Positions 1-11,393 of a DNA stretch of 64,000 nt are shown one piece after another (position 1 is the first letter of the stretch; each line of letters opens with the position of its first letter). Origin of the DNA: Sneathiella sp. HT1-7 (GTDB taxonomy: Bacteria > Pseudomonadota > Alphaproteobacteria > Sneathiellales > Sneathiellaceae); contig NZ_JAJFZN010000004.1 in the NCBI RefSeq assembly GCF_020731145.1, positions 248,001-312,000 on the forward strand. The letters run 5' to 3'. The position numbers and the translations under genes were made by a program. The notes beneath the pieces were generated by a model. It saw only the letters and a list, made by a program, of their open reading frames with translations. It did not search any database and was not told the origin of the DNA.

Positions 1-1184
1 GTGACGCAGCGGTTCGTTTTACGGACAGAGGCCAGAACAGTCTCCATATCCATCGGGCGGATCGTTCGAAGGTCAATCACTTCGGCGGAAATACCCTCTT
101 CCGCAAGTTTTTCTGCCGCTTCAAGCGCATAGCGCATCCCCATTCCGAAGGAGACGATGGTCACATCGTCACCAGACCGCTCAATTTTCGCTTTGCCAAT
201 CGGCAAAACAAAATCATCAAGGACAGGCACCTCGAAACTCTGACCATAGAGTATTTCATTTTCAAGGAAGATGACCGGATTTGGATTGCGGATAGCCGCT
301 TTCAACAGCCCCTTCGCATCTGCCGCTGTATGGGGCGCAATCACGATCAACCCCGGGACATGGGAATACCAGGAGGCGTAACACTGTGAATGCTGGGCCG
401 CGACGCGGGACGCCGCGCCGTTCGGTCCCCGGAAAACGATCGGACTTTCCATCTGTCCGCCGGACATATATCGCGTTTTCGCCGCTGAATTAACAATTTG
501 GTCAATCGCTTGCATGGCGAAGTTAAAGGTCATGAACTCAACAATCGGTCGAAGTCCGTGAAAAGCTGCGCCAACACCGACACCGGCAAAGCCATGCTCC
601 GTAATGGGGGTATCGATCACCCGGCGCGCGCCGAACTCATCCAGCAACCCCTGTGTCACCTTATAGGCCCCCTGATATTCGGCAACTTCCTCACCCATGA
701 CGAAAACACGCTCATCGCCTCGCATTTCCTCTGCCATGGCATCGCGGAGCGCCTCACGGACGGTCATCTTGACCATTTCCGTGCCTTCGGGGATTTCGCC
801 ACTGGCGTCATAGGCATCGGGAGTTTCAGAGACACTGACACGTGGCGCAGGTTCTTCCTTGGCAGGAGTATCGTCCGACGTCTCCGGTGCAGCTGCGGGA
901 GCAGATGACGCAGAAAAACCATCAAGATCGCTGGCATCTTCCCCCTCTTCAAGGAGAACCGCAATCGGTGTATTTACCGCGACATTCTCGGTATCGCCCT
1001 CAATCAGGATTTTCCCGATTTTTCCTTCATCGACAGCCTCGACTTCCATCGTTGCCTTGTCGGTTTCAATTTCCGCAAGGACATCACCGGAGTTGACCGT
1101 ATCGCCTTCTTTCACCATCCAGCGAGCCAGTTTGCCTTCCGTCATCGTCGGCGAGAGCGCCGGCATTAAAATTTCTGTTGGCAT
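1..1184 (-). CDS. pdhB: Pyruvate dehydrogenase E1 component subunit beta with N-terminal lipoyl domain (partial, C-terminus beyond left edge)
   Basis: Beta subunit of the pyruvate dehydrogenase E1 heterotetramer, which decarboxylates pyruvate and reductively acetylates lipoyl groups. The frame is open from an ATG at 1184 to the window edge, giving about 394 residues. Residues 1-80 form a biotinyl/lipoyl domain with the lipoylated lysine in ETDKA (K43). An Ala/Pro/acidic linker follows at about 85-130, then the transketolase-like pyrimidine-binding fold. The lipoyl-E1beta fusion is the usual alphaproteobacterial form. The start has an AGAAGGA ribosome site 8 bases upstream and lies 30 bases after pdhA. 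pdhC would be expected just beyond the left edge. Identification is firm; only the C-terminus is unseen. Confidence 0.97.
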   Translation of the reverse strand, partial: MPTEILMPALSPTMTEGKLARWMVKEGDTVNSGDVLAEIETDKATMEVEAVDEGKIGKILIEGDTENVAVNTPIAVLLEEGEDASDLDGFSASSAPAAAPETSDDTPAKEEPAPRVSVSETPDAYDASGEIPEGTEMVKMTVREALRDAMAEEMRGDERVFVMGEEVAEYQGAYKVTQGLLDEFGARRVIDTPITEHGFAGVGVGAAFHGLRPIVEFMTFNFAMQAIDQIVNSAAKTRYMSGGQMESPIVFRGPNGAASRVAAQHSQCYASWYSHVPGLIVIAPHTAADAKGLLKAAIRNPNPVIFLENEILYGQSFEVPVLDDFVLPIGKAKIERSGDDVTIVSFGMGMRYALEAAEKLAEEGISAEVIDLRTIRPMDMETVLASVRKTNRCV

Positions 1185-1214
1185 TTATCTAGTCCTTCTC
1201 AAGCTGGTCGGCAC

Positions 1215-2258
1215 TCAGGCCAAAACATCCGTATAAAGCTCTTCCGGTTGTGGCTCCGGACTGTTCTGGGCGAATTCAACCGCATCGGCGATGATGGCCT
1301 TTATCTTGCGGTCAATTTCCTTGAGCTCGTCCTCCGTATTGATTTTGTCATCCAGCATGGTTTGGCGCAGGTGATCAATCGGGTCATGCTCAGCACGCTT
1401 CTTGTTGACCTCCTCTTTCGAACGATACTTCGCCGGATCCGACATCGAATGACCGCGATAACGGTAGGTCTTCATTTCAAGAATATACGGTCCCTTTCCC
1501 GAACGGACCCAGTCCACCGCCTTTTTGCCAGCCGCGGCAACAGCAAAAACATCCATGCCATCAACCTGTTCACCCGGCACATTAAAGCTTTCACCCCGTC
1601 TAAAAAGCTCCGTCTGAGCAGAAGATCGCTTGACCGATGTACCCATGGCATATTCATTATTTTCAATGACATAAACAACCGGTAGGCCCCAGAGTTCCGC
1701 CATGTTGAAGCTTTCATAAACCTGCCCCTGATTGACCGTGCCATCTCCCATATAGCAAAGGGTGATGTCTTTGCTATCTTGGTATTTCTGGCTGAAGGCC
1801 AGGCCAGTACCGAGCGGAACACACGCGCCGACAATCCCGTGTCCGCCATAGAAGTTTGCCTCTTTCGAGAACATATGCATGGAGCCGCCCTTCCCTTTGG
1901 AATAGCCGCCCTCGCGCCCGGTGAGTTCCGCCATCACGCCCTTTGGGTCCATCCCGCAGGCCAGCATATGACCGTGATCACGATAAGAGGTAATTACTGC
2001 ATCATCGTCTGTAATCGCTGACTTCATGCCAACAACCACGGCCTCCTGCCCGATATAAAGATGGCAAAAACCGCCAATCAGGCCCATGCCGTAAATCTGG
2101 CCGGCCTTTTCCTCAAACCGGCGGATCAGCAGCATGTCATGATAAAATTTCTGAATTTGCTCTTTTGTAAATTTCGGGGTGGCCTTGCCGGCGCTCCGTG
2201 CCGGTTTCTTGGCATTCGACGAAGAGTTTTTTGCTCGGCTGGCGGTTTGACGTGCCAT
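1215..2258 (-). CDS. pdhA: Pyruvate dehydrogenase E1 component subunit alpha
   Basis: Thiamine-diphosphate-binding alpha subunit of pyruvate dehydrogenase E1, 347 residues from this start. It shows the TPP motif beginning GDGTVNQG and ending ENNEY about 25 residues later, plus the C-terminal RYRGHSMSDP loop. The first 30 residues are basic and low complexity, as in alphaproteobacterial E1-alpha. I chose ATG 2258 (MARQTAS) because GGGAGA lies just upstream; an in-frame TTG at 2282 adds eight residues but lacks a ribosome site. It precedes pdhB by 30 bases, so the two are surely cotranscribed. Upstream is an AT-rich gap of about 290 bases likely to hold the promoter. Confidence 0.97.
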   Translation of the reverse strand: MARQTASRAKNSSSNAKKPARSAGKATPKFTKEQIQKFYHDMLLIRRFEEKAGQIYGMGLIGGFCHLYIGQEAVVVGMKSAITDDDAVITSYRDHGHMLACGMDPKGVMAELTGREGGYSKGKGGSMHMFSKEANFYGGHGIVGACVPLGTGLAFSQKYQDSKDITLCYMGDGTVNQGQVYESFNMAELWGLPVVYVIENNEYAMGTSVKRSSAQTELFRRGESFNVPGEQVDGMDVFAVAAAGKKAVDWVRSGKGPYILEMKTYRYRGHSMSDPAKYRSKEEVNKKRAEHDPIDHLRQTMLDDKINTEDELKEIDRKIKAIIADAVEFAQNSPEPQPEELYTDVLA

Positions 2259-2282
2259 GATATCTCCCATTAGAAGAGGCAA

Positions 2283-2545
2283 CCGAAGCTTCCCTGTCGC
2301 ATTCGGTGCGCGTTGTGGTTAAGTCAGAATGTGACCGACCAAACCTTAACAAACAAGTATAATTTATTGATTAACTTTAAATTGGTTAATAAACATAATG
2401 TTTTGGAATATTTTAAAAATTAACTGAAAATCGGTAAATTTTTTACACCAAAAAGAAATATCACTATTTTATTCAGTTTTACGCAAGAAATGCAAAAATA
2501 AGATGATCAACAGGATACAATTTTTATAATCAGTCTAATGCCTGA
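2283..2545 (-). promoter_or_regulatory. AT-rich intergenic region upstream of pdhA, probable pdh promoter
   Basis: This gap is much richer in A/T than its neighbours and holds no convincing ORF. On the minus strand a possible promoter reads TTGCAT (2495-2490), 18 bases, TAAAAT (2471-2466), which would give a leader of about 200 bases. An ATTAAC/GTTAAT inverted pair lies near 2371-2392 and could be an operator; no regulator is identified. The promoter assignment is by eye and tentative. Confidence 0.3.
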
Positions 2546-2857
2546 CTATTTCATATAGATGACGATTTCATCCGGATGAGCCAAACCCAAAACGTATCGA
2601 CTACGCTCTTCCAGCATGTCCTTGTCAAGATTCTCACGGCGCAACAGAGCTACACGTTTTTCAAGCGCTTGCTTTTCATTTTCCGTAAGCTGGTAAACGG
2701 CCTCGGCCCGGTCTATTTCATGCTGAAGCTTAAGATAGGCAAACAAGCCACGATCACCTTCAATCAGGTGGTAGCTAAAATAGGCAACCGCCAGAATCCC
2801 AAGAATGGGTCCCGCTCCGGCTTTTGCACGCTTTTTTATCTCAAGGCTAATAATCAT
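2546..2857 (-). CDS. FtsB/DivIC-like septum formation initiator protein
   Basis: Small bitopic division protein of the FtsB/DivIC family, 103 residues. One membrane segment lies at about 14-33, then a coiled coil at about 40-75 rich in Glu, Lys, Arg and Leu, then a short conserved tail with the ERSRYVLG and PDEIV pattern typical of the family. FtsB works with FtsL and FtsQ to activate septal peptidoglycan synthesis at the inner membrane. Its position between eno and pdhA is the familiar alphaproteobacterial one, although two extra genes separate it from eno here. The upstream gap carries a DnaA box and two GANTC sites. No clear Shine-Dalgarno precedes the ATG. Confidence 0.88.
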   Translation of the reverse strand: MIISLEIKKRAKAGAGPILGILAVAYFSYHLIEGDRGLFAYLKLQHEIDRAEAVYQLTENEKQALEKRVALLRRENLDKDMLEERSRYVLGLAHPDEIVIYMK

Positions 2858-2866
2858 TTACGGAGT

Positions 2867-2915
2867 GAATCAAATACGAGAGTCGAGGTCAACCGTAAAG
2901 TTACTTTGTGGATAA
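2867..2915 (-). promoter_or_regulatory. DnaA box and two GANTC sites upstream of the ftsB-like gene
   Basis: A perfect minus-strand TTATCCACA DnaA box occupies 2907-2915, 50 bases upstream of the ftsB-like ATG. Two GANTC sites, the target of the cell-cycle methyltransferase CcrM, follow at 2880-2884 (GAGTC) and 2867-2871 (GAATC). A -35-like TTGACC lies at 2892-2887. The sequences are directly visible; cell-cycle control by DnaA or CcrM/GcrA is inferred by analogy with Caulobacter. Confidence 0.45.
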
Positions 2916-2972
2916 ATTAGTTGCAAATAATCCGCTAATGGTCCGAAAACTGTTGATTTATTTACCTCCACG

Positions 2973-3470
2973 TCAGGAATAGGTCCCGTTCTTGAAAAGA
3001 CCGCCCTCTTTCTCCCGTCGCGCCTTAAGAACGGGCGATATTTCTTTGCCGTTGCTCAGGTGCGCCCAGTGGGCAAATCGAGCGACCATACCCTTTTTCT
3101 TTCCCGCATAAATCCATTTGTTAAGCTCGGAGGGAACGGACTTATAATCGCCTGCATTCAGCTTCTTCAATAGTGTCGAGGATTTAAAAGCGCCCATCCC
3201 TACGTTATAGGTGAAAGAGACAAGTGCATCGACCTGATTTTGCTGTAACTTTACCTGCACGGAGCTATTGACCGTATCGACCGCCCATTTAACATCTTCA
3301 TTAAAATAGCTGTTGGCCTCTGTTTGACTGATTGTCTCCCCGACCTTGACGTCCCCTGTATGGCCATACCCAATCGTCATCACCCCTGTCCCATCGTCAT
3401 AGGCCTTGAGCCTTATGCCTTCAAATTGCTTGATAAATTCCGATCCTTTATCGGATAGCTGATACACCAC
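2973..3470 (-). CDS. Phage-type lysozyme, glycoside hydrolase family 24
   Basis: T4/P22-type lysozyme (GH24) of 165 residues that hydrolyses the MurNAc-GlcNAc bond of peptidoglycan. The catalytic triad spacing matches T4 lysozyme: Glu17, Asp26 and Thr32 sit at +9 and +6 steps within FEGIRLKAYDDGTGVMTIGY. A further family block, VSFTYNVGMGAF, lies near residue 85, and the C-terminal ARREKEGGLF matches the usual RRxxExxLF motif. Between the conserved Trp and that motif there are extra residues compared with compact phage enzymes. No signal peptide is visible, so export would need a holin or another route. The GTG start has GGAGA about 7 bases upstream. It stands alone, flanked by AT-rich gaps and with no phage genes, so it is probably an acquired or domesticated gene. 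Confidence 0.9.
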   Translation of the reverse strand: MVYQLSDKGSEFIKQFEGIRLKAYDDGTGVMTIGYGHTGDVKVGETISQTEANSYFNEDVKWAVDTVNSSVQVKLQQNQVDALVSFTYNVGMGAFKSSTLLKKLNAGDYKSVPSELNKWIYAGKKKGMVARFAHWAHLSNGKEISPVLKARREKEGGLFKNGTYS

Positions 3471-3597
3471 GGTTGATCTCCTACCAATAAATACACTCCT
3501 ATAAATATTATTTAATATTTATATTTCAATTTTAAAGTGAATTATATGGCAAAAGCCCTCAGAGTCACGCCTATGCCTATATGACCCTCAATCTCAA

Positions 3598-4230
3598 TCA
3601 ACTATCAGATTGGTTCGCCTGTTTCTGCGCAAGCAGAATTGTACGGCCTGCACAATCGCGATCCTCGGTCACGAAGTCGATAACGTCCATCCCGTTAGTC
3701 GCAAGAATTGACCTATACTCATCGAGAGAGAGGCTGGCATGATAGACGGTATCTTCCCCGACCCGCCCGGTTACTTCACCATCCCCAGGCCCCACCGTCA
3801 GCATAAGGACACCGGAAGGGACAAGATGCGCGGCAAATTTCGGGAGAACTGATCTCTGCTCCGCCTGCATCAGGTGGAAGAAACTGTCCCAACCAAGAAT
3901 GCCGTGAAATTGCTCTGACAGATCAAGGGCACGCATATCCATTTGCCGCCAGTCACCATCTGGAAATCTTTCGCGGGCTAACTGCAGCATGGCGGCAGAG
4001 GCATCTACGCCGGTAACCGCATACTCGCGTCCAATAATGTAACTTGCGATAGGATCGCCCGACCCGCAACCTGCATCAAGGACATGACTGTGATCAGGGA
4101 TAAGGGAGAGGAACCGATCAAGCCAGCTCCTCTCAAACAGGGATTTGGAGCGCTCTGCATCGAAACGGACGGCGTTGCGCTCATAGACATCTTGCGTCGT
4201 TTTCGCAATATCCGAAAGCGACACTGTCAC
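3598..4230 (-). CDS. Class I SAM-dependent methyltransferase
   Basis: Rossmann-fold methyltransferase of 210 residues. Motif I is VLDAGCGSGDP near residues 50-60, followed by the acidic GVDAS pair that binds the ribose of SAM about 20 residues later. A further block around ILGWDSFFHL resembles post-I regions of small-molecule methyltransferases. The substrate cannot be told from sequence. The gene begins with GTG 8 bases after eno and is probably cotranscribed with it. Together with the lysozyme gene it sits inside the usual eno-ftsB-pdh order, so it may be a lineage-specific insertion. Confidence 0.85.
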   Translation of the reverse strand: MTVSLSDIAKTTQDVYERNAVRFDAERSKSLFERSWLDRFLSLIPDHSHVLDAGCGSGDPIASYIIGREYAVTGVDASAAMLQLARERFPDGDWRQMDMRALDLSEQFHGILGWDSFFHLMQAEQRSVLPKFAAHLVPSGVLMLTVGPGDGEVTGRVGEDTVYHASLSLDEYRSILATNGMDVIDFVTEDRDCAGRTILLAQKQANQSDS

Positions 4231-4238
4231 GACAGGCT

Positions 4239-5534
<1,296 letters not shown>

Positions 5535-6368
5535 CTAGAGGTTTTTCGCGAGATTATCGAATTTTTGTAAAGTGGCGAGCAATGCCTCCATCTCATCGAT
5601 GGGCACCATGTTCGGTCCATCAGAGGGGGCGTTATCAGGGTCCTGATGCGTTTCCATAAAGACCATGGCCACGCCAACAGCAACAGCAGCACGTGCGAGG
5701 ACAGGTACGAATTCGCGCTGACCGCCCGATGTTGTGCCCTGCCCGCCTGGCTGTTGCACGGAATGGGTGGCATCGAAGACAATCGGTTGACCGGTCTGCT
5801 CCGCCATGATGGCGAGGCTCCGCATATCGGAAACCAATGTGTTATAGCCAAAACTCGCGCCGCGTTCAGTCAGCAGGACACGGTTATTGCCTGCACTGAT
5901 CAGTTTGTTGGCAACGTTCTTCATGTCCCATGGCGCGAGAAACTGACCCTTCTTCACATTGACGACCTTGCCGGTCTTCGCCGCAGCAACCAGAAGATCC
6001 GTCTGACGACAAAGGAATGCCGGTATCTGCAACACATCCACTGCATCGCCCAAGGCAGCGCAATGTTCCGGCAGATGCACGTCAGTCAGAACGGGAATGC
6101 CGAACTCACTCCGGATACGCTCAAACACCGGGATCGCGCCTTCCAGGCCAAGCCCTCGCTCTGCCGTGTGTGATGTCCGGTTCGCTTTATCGAAGGAGGT
6201 TTTATAGACAAGCCCAATGCCGAGTTTCTGAGTCATCTCATGCAGGCGCCCTGCCATATCCATCGCATGGATCATGCTTTCCATCTGGCACGGCCCCGCA
6301 ATCAGCGCGAAGGGTAAATCATTACCAACCATGATATTGCCAATCTGGACGTGATGAGTTTCAGTCAT
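5535..6368 (-). CDS. kdsA: 3-deoxy-8-phosphooctulonate synthase (KDO8P synthase)
   Basis: Condenses phosphoenolpyruvate with arabinose-5-phosphate to give Kdo-8-phosphate for the lipopolysaccharide inner core. At 277 residues it is full length and contains family blocks [29 protein letters not shown] and [12 protein letters not shown]. The stop of pyrG lies 2 bases upstream of its start. The neighbouring pyrG supplies the CTP needed later for CMP-Kdo formation. The gene fits a Gram-negative cell with complete LPS, as do the lpx genes further right. Confidence 0.98.
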   Translation of the reverse strand: MTETHHVQIGNIMVGNDLPFALIAGPCQMESMIHAMDMAGRLHEMTQKLGIGLVYKTSFDKANRTSHTAERGLGLEGAIPVFERIRSEFGIPVLTDVHLPEHCAALGDAVDVLQIPAFLCRQTDLLVAAAKTGKVVNVKKGQFLAPWDMKNVANKLISAGNNRVLLTERGASFGYNTLVSDMRSLAIMAEQTGQPIVFDATHSVQQPGGQGTTSGGQREFVPVLARAAVAVGVAMVFMETHQDPDNAPSDGPNMVPIDEMEALLATLQKFDNLAKNL

Positions 6369-6370
6369 GT

Positions 6371-8011
<1,641 letters not shown>

Positions 8012-8035
8012 TTATAACCAATTCTGTGATCAACG

Positions 8036-8067
8036 GAAAGTAAAAGAGGCGGCAATTACGCCGCCTC
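8036..8067 (-). terminator. Rho-independent terminator of secG
   Basis: Perfect 8-bp stem GAGGCGGC / GCCGCCTC (8046-8053 and 8060-8067) with a 6-base loop. On the minus strand it is followed by TTTTACTTT. It lies 25 bases after the secG stop and 34 bases before the pyrG start, so it divides the two transcription units. Confidence 0.8.
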
Positions 8068-8091
8068 GGTAATATTTTTTGAAAGGTCCGA

Positions 8092-8439
8092 TTATTCCGA
8101 GACCGGAGCCGTTGGCTCCGCTGGTTTTTCGGGCACAGCTGGCGCGCCACTTTCCGGAGCGCCCGTCGTCGTCGCGGGGGTATCCAGAATGGACGTTGGT
8201 TCAGAATGCGTACCGCTGATAATTGCGAGAAGAACACTCGTCAGCATAAAGGCGCCCGCCAATCCTGCTGTTGTCCGGGTAAGCAGGTTTGCCGCGCCAC
8301 GACTTGACATTGCGCCGCCGCCACCGCCGCCGCCGATACCAAGCGCGCCCCCTTCGGAACGTTGCAACAGCACAACCACAATCAGAAAGACCGCGATCAT
8401 AATATGAATGACCAGAAGGACAGTTTCCATTCTCTTCAA
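8092..8439 (-). CDS. secG: Preprotein translocase subunit SecG
   Basis: Small inner-membrane partner of SecYE, 115 residues. It has two membrane segments at about 4-24 and 52-72, separated by the diagnostic LLQRSEGGALGIGGGGGGG stretch and the NLLTR motif. The tail from about residue 80 is rich in Pro, Ala, Glu and Thr, as in other alphaproteobacterial SecG. It follows tpiA by about 100 bases, the normal tpiA-secG arrangement, and ends at the terminator described here. No tRNA-Leu follows, unlike in many gammaproteobacteria. Confidence 0.95.
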   Translation of the reverse strand: MKRMETVLLVIHIMIAVFLIVVVLLQRSEGGALGIGGGGGGGAMSSRGAANLLTRTTAGLAGAFMLTSVLLAIISGTHSEPTSILDTPATTTGAPESGAPAVPEKPAEPTAPVSE

Positions 8440-8540
8440 TTCCAGCTTTTCAGGCGGCCATTGCCGCCCCGTTATTCAACAATTGCAGGGCTTCTACACC
8501 AAAGTTCACTTTATGGCTAGTAACTTTCCCGCGCTTTTAA

Positions 8541-9296
8541 TCAAATTGATGTAGCAACAATCGGCCAGAAATCAGCCGCCTTCAAACTCGCCCCGCCGAC
8601 CAGCGCGCCATCCACATTCTCAACTGCCATCAGTTCTTCGGCGTTACTGCCCTTAACCGAACCACCATAAAGAACACGCACCTGATCCGAATCATTCATC
8701 AATGCGTCCAGTTCTTTACGAATATGGGCATGAACCACCGCGACATCATCCGGGGTTGGTGTCTTTCCCGTCCCGATCGCCCAGACGGGCTCATAGGCGA
8801 TCACGGTATTCGCGGCTGTTGCTCCCTCAGGAAGGGAGTTTTTGACCTGATCACTTATCACATCAAGGGTTTTATCCGCTTCACGTTCCGCCAATGTCTC
8901 GCCGACACAGACAATCGCAATCAAGCCGCCCCGATGCGCGGCTTCGGCCTTTGCCTTCACAACGGCATTCGTCTCATTATGGTCCGCCCGACGCTCTGAA
9001 TGCCCAACGATGCAATAGCTTGCACCCGCGTCTTTCAGCATTTCCGCCGAAATATCCCCTGTGTGGGCGCCGCTTTCATTCGCGTGACAGACCTGTCCGC
9101 CAATCTCAACGGCACTATTCCCTGCAACGGCGGCCATCTCCCGCAAAAGAGTTGCCGGCGGGCAGATCAGGATATCGCATTTAGGCGCAGCATGCTTTTC
9201 GGCGTGCGCCACCAATTCTTTTAATTCACTCGCCGCCGAAGCAAGACCGTTCATTTTCCAGTTCCCGGCAATCAGCGGGCGTCTTTGATTTGACAT
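8541..9296 (-). CDS. tpiA: Triosephosphate isomerase
   Basis: Interconverts dihydroxyacetone phosphate and glyceraldehyde-3-phosphate; 251 residues, a complete TIM barrel. The catalytic lysine is in AGNWKMNG (K14), the histidine in IVGHSERR, and the glutamate in [11 protein letters not shown]. The C-terminal phosphate-binding [10 protein letters not shown] block is intact. The ATG has GAGGG upstream. It is divergent from ppiD across a 206-base gap. Confidence 0.99.
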   Translation of the reverse strand: MSNQRRPLIAGNWKMNGLASAASELKELVAHAEKHAAPKCDILICPPATLLREMAAVAGNSAVEIGGQVCHANESGAHTGDISAEMLKDAGASYCIVGHSERRADHNETNAVVKAKAEAAHRGGLIAIVCVGETLAEREADKTLDVISDQVKNSLPEGATAANTVIAYEPVWAIGTGKTPTPDDVAVVHAHIRKELDALMNDSDQVRVLYGGSVKGSNAEELMAVENVDGALVGGASLKAADFWPIVATSI

Positions 9297-9399
9297 CTAT
9301 TTCCCTCAGAAACGTCATATAAATTAGGACAGATATTGTAAATTCAGGTTCATATGCCATTTTTTAAGCGAGAAAGATACCGCTTTGCAAATTTCCATG

Positions 9400-9427
9400 T
9401 TGCCCCGCCCTGCCCTGTACCTATAAT
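9400..9427 (+). promoter_or_regulatory. Probable promoter of ppiD-trpE
   Basis: A perfect TATAAT -10 (9422-9427) lies 16 bases after a TTGCCC -35-like element (9400-9405) in the 206-base gap between divergent tpiA and ppiD. It would give a leader of about 70 bases before the ppiD ATG. The rest of the gap shows no ORF; the tpiA promoter should lie there on the other strand but is not clear. Confidence 0.5.
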
Positions 9428-9502
9428 CTGGCGCGCTTAAACCGGGCGACATTGGATTGGCTGGCGAATTTTAAACTAACAGGTTACTGGTAGACAATTA
9501 AT

Positions 9503-11389
9503 ATGCTTCACGCGATGCGAAAAGGAGCCAGCGGATGGCTCGCAAAAGGTTTGTTACTTCTTCTGGTCGCGAGTTTCGGCGTTTGGGGGATTGGCGGTGA
9601 TATGCTGACCAGTTCCGTGGGCAGCAACGTGATCGAGGTCGGTGACACGTCTGTCTCTCTTGGAGAATTCCAGCGTGACTATCAGCGCAATCTCAATCTT
9701 CTCTCGGCGCGCTTTAATACGCAGCTGACGCAGGAACAGGCGCAGCAGTTCGGTCTGGCCCAGATGACCGTCAACCAGATTGCCTCCCGCGCACTGATAG
9801 ATGAAAAGACGAAAGCGCTTGGACTCAGTGCCGATGACGAAGCCGTGCGTAAAATGATCCAGAGCCAGCCGACCTTCCAAAACCAGTCTGGGCAGTTCGA
9901 CCGCTTCATGTTCGAACAGTTTCTTGCCCGTAATGGCTACAGCGAAGGTGAATATATCGAGATTGTTCGTAATGACATTACCGGGAACCAGCTTTTCGGC
10001 ACGCTATCCCAAGGTGTCACCAAAGCGCCGACCGTACTTGTCGACACTTTCTATGCCTATCTCGCAGAGAAACGGACGGCGAAGTATATTGATATCCTCG
10101 ATAGCAGCATTGGTTTCGCCCCTGCTCCATCAGATGAGGAACTTGAGGCCCTGATTAAGGAAAACCCGGAGAACTACTCCGGGCCTGAATATCGTAAAAT
10201 CAGCTATATCCTGCTGACAGCTGAAACACTCGCTGCCGAAACGGACATCTCTGAAGAGGATCTTAAAGCCGAGTATGAAGCCAGAAAAAGTGAGTTTGAC
10301 ACGCCGGAAACACGCGCGGTAGTTCAGATGATCTTCGAAAGCGAAGAAAAAGCCTCAGCCGCAAGCAAGAAAATCACCGACGGCGCGGACTTTGCGGAGA
10401 TCGCCATGTCAGACCTGCAACTAACGCCCGCAGATATAGACCTGGGCATGATGTCCGCAACAGACCTCCTCCCTGAATTGCAAGGGCCGGTTTTTAGTCT
10501 TGAAAAGGGCGGTGTAACGGAACCGATTAAAACGATACTCGGATGGCATCTCGCCAAGGTCGAAGATATCGTACCCGGTGAGGAACAGAATTTCGATGCG
10601 GTAAAAGATCAGCTCAAGAAGGACATACTGCAAAACAAAGCGCAGGAACTTCTTTATACAGAAGCGACCAAGCTTGAAGATGAATTTGCCGGTGGCGCAA
10701 ATTTGCGTGAGGCAGGCCAGACCCTCGGTCTTACTGTCGTAACAACAGATTGGATTGATGCCAGCGGCAACGACAAGACAGGCAATCCTGTCGACGGACT
10801 GCCGACAGTGCCCGGCTTTTTGAGCGAAGCTTTTGCCCGACAGACTGGCGAAGAGGCAGAAATGAGCGAGACGGCAGATGGCGGATATTATGCTGTTGTT
10901 GTCGATCAGGTAGACCCTGCCGCTGTCAAACCTTTGGCCGATGTAAAGGAACAAGTAACACAGGACTGGCAAGACAACTGGCGCCATGAAGAAGCGCGTA
11001 AAAAAGCCGAGGCACTTCTGGTTAGGGCAAATGCCGGTGAGGATCTTGAGAAAATTGCCGCGGATCTTGGCCTTACTGTGCAAACATCATCTGCCGTTCT
11101 TAGAAGCGGAGCAGCCGGAGACCTATCCCCCGTTGCACGGGATGGTCTGTTCGACCTGCAGCCCGGCGCCTATGGCGTGAATGTCAATCAAGCGGGAAAT
11201 GGCACCCTTCTTTATGGCGTTGCAGATATTATTCCGGCTGAACCGGCCAAAGATCAGGATGCTTTCGCACAGATGTCGGAGCAGATTACGGCTAGTATTC
11301 GGGCCGGTATCCTTGCGGAATATGAAAATTACCTTCAAAAAGATATCGGCATTTCCGTCAAGGAAGAGCTGATCAAGGAATATTTCTAA
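9503..11389 (+). CDS. ppiD: Peptidylprolyl isomerase, PpiD/SurA_N family
   Basis: Membrane-anchored periplasmic folding factor of 628 residues. A single membrane segment at about 14-33 is followed by a SurA_N-like chaperone domain (about 35-180), then a parvulin-type domain around 225-370 with ETRAVVQMIF and ILGWHLAKV blocks, and a degenerate C-terminal region. PpiD helps outer-membrane and secreted proteins leave the Sec translocon. The parvulin domain lacks some usual active-site residues, as is common in PpiD, so chaperone activity may dominate. trpE starts 4 bases after its stop, so the two form one transcript, an arrangement seen in other alphaproteobacteria. Confidence 0.93.
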   Translation: MLHAMRKGASGWLAKGLLLLLVASFGVWGIGGDMLTSSVGSNVIEVGDTSVSLGEFQRDYQRNLNLLSARFNTQLTQEQAQQFGLAQMTVNQIASRALIDEKTKALGLSADDEAVRKMIQSQPTFQNQSGQFDRFMFEQFLARNGYSEGEYIEIVRNDITGNQLFGTLSQGVTKAPTVLVDTFYAYLAEKRTAKYIDILDSSIGFAPAPSDEELEALIKENPENYSGPEYRKISYILLTAETLAAETDISEEDLKAEYEARKSEFDTPETRAVVQMIFESEEKASAASKKITDGADFAEIAMSDLQLTPADIDLGMMSATDLLPELQGPVFSLEKGGVTEPIKTILGWHLAKVEDIVPGEEQNFDAVKDQLKKDILQNKAQELLYTEATKLEDEFAGGANLREAGQTLGLTVVTTDWIDASGNDKTGNPVDGLPTVPGFLSEAFARQTGEEAEMSETADGGYYAVVVDQVDPAAVKPLADVKEQVTQDWQDNWRHEEARKKAEALLVRANAGEDLEKIAADLGLTVQTSSAVLRSGAAGDLSPVARDGLFDLQPGAYGVNVNQAGNGTLLYGVADIIPAEPAKDQDAFAQMSEQITASIRAGILAEYENYLQKDIGISVKEELIKEYF

Positions 11390-11393
11390 CACT

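Noticed and set aside
2371-2392. Possible CtrA site (TTAA-N7-TTAAC) upstream of pdhA
   Set aside because: Several TTAA words occur in this AT-rich gap but none has the right spacing and sequence; only a loose inverted repeat remains.
8300-8345. GC-rich repeat run in secG
   Set aside because: It encodes the normal poly-glycine stretch of SecG and is not a microsatellite of interest.
11390-11393. Search for a trp leader peptide or attenuator before trpE
   Set aside because: The ppiD-trpE gap is four bases, so no leader peptide or hairpin can fit.
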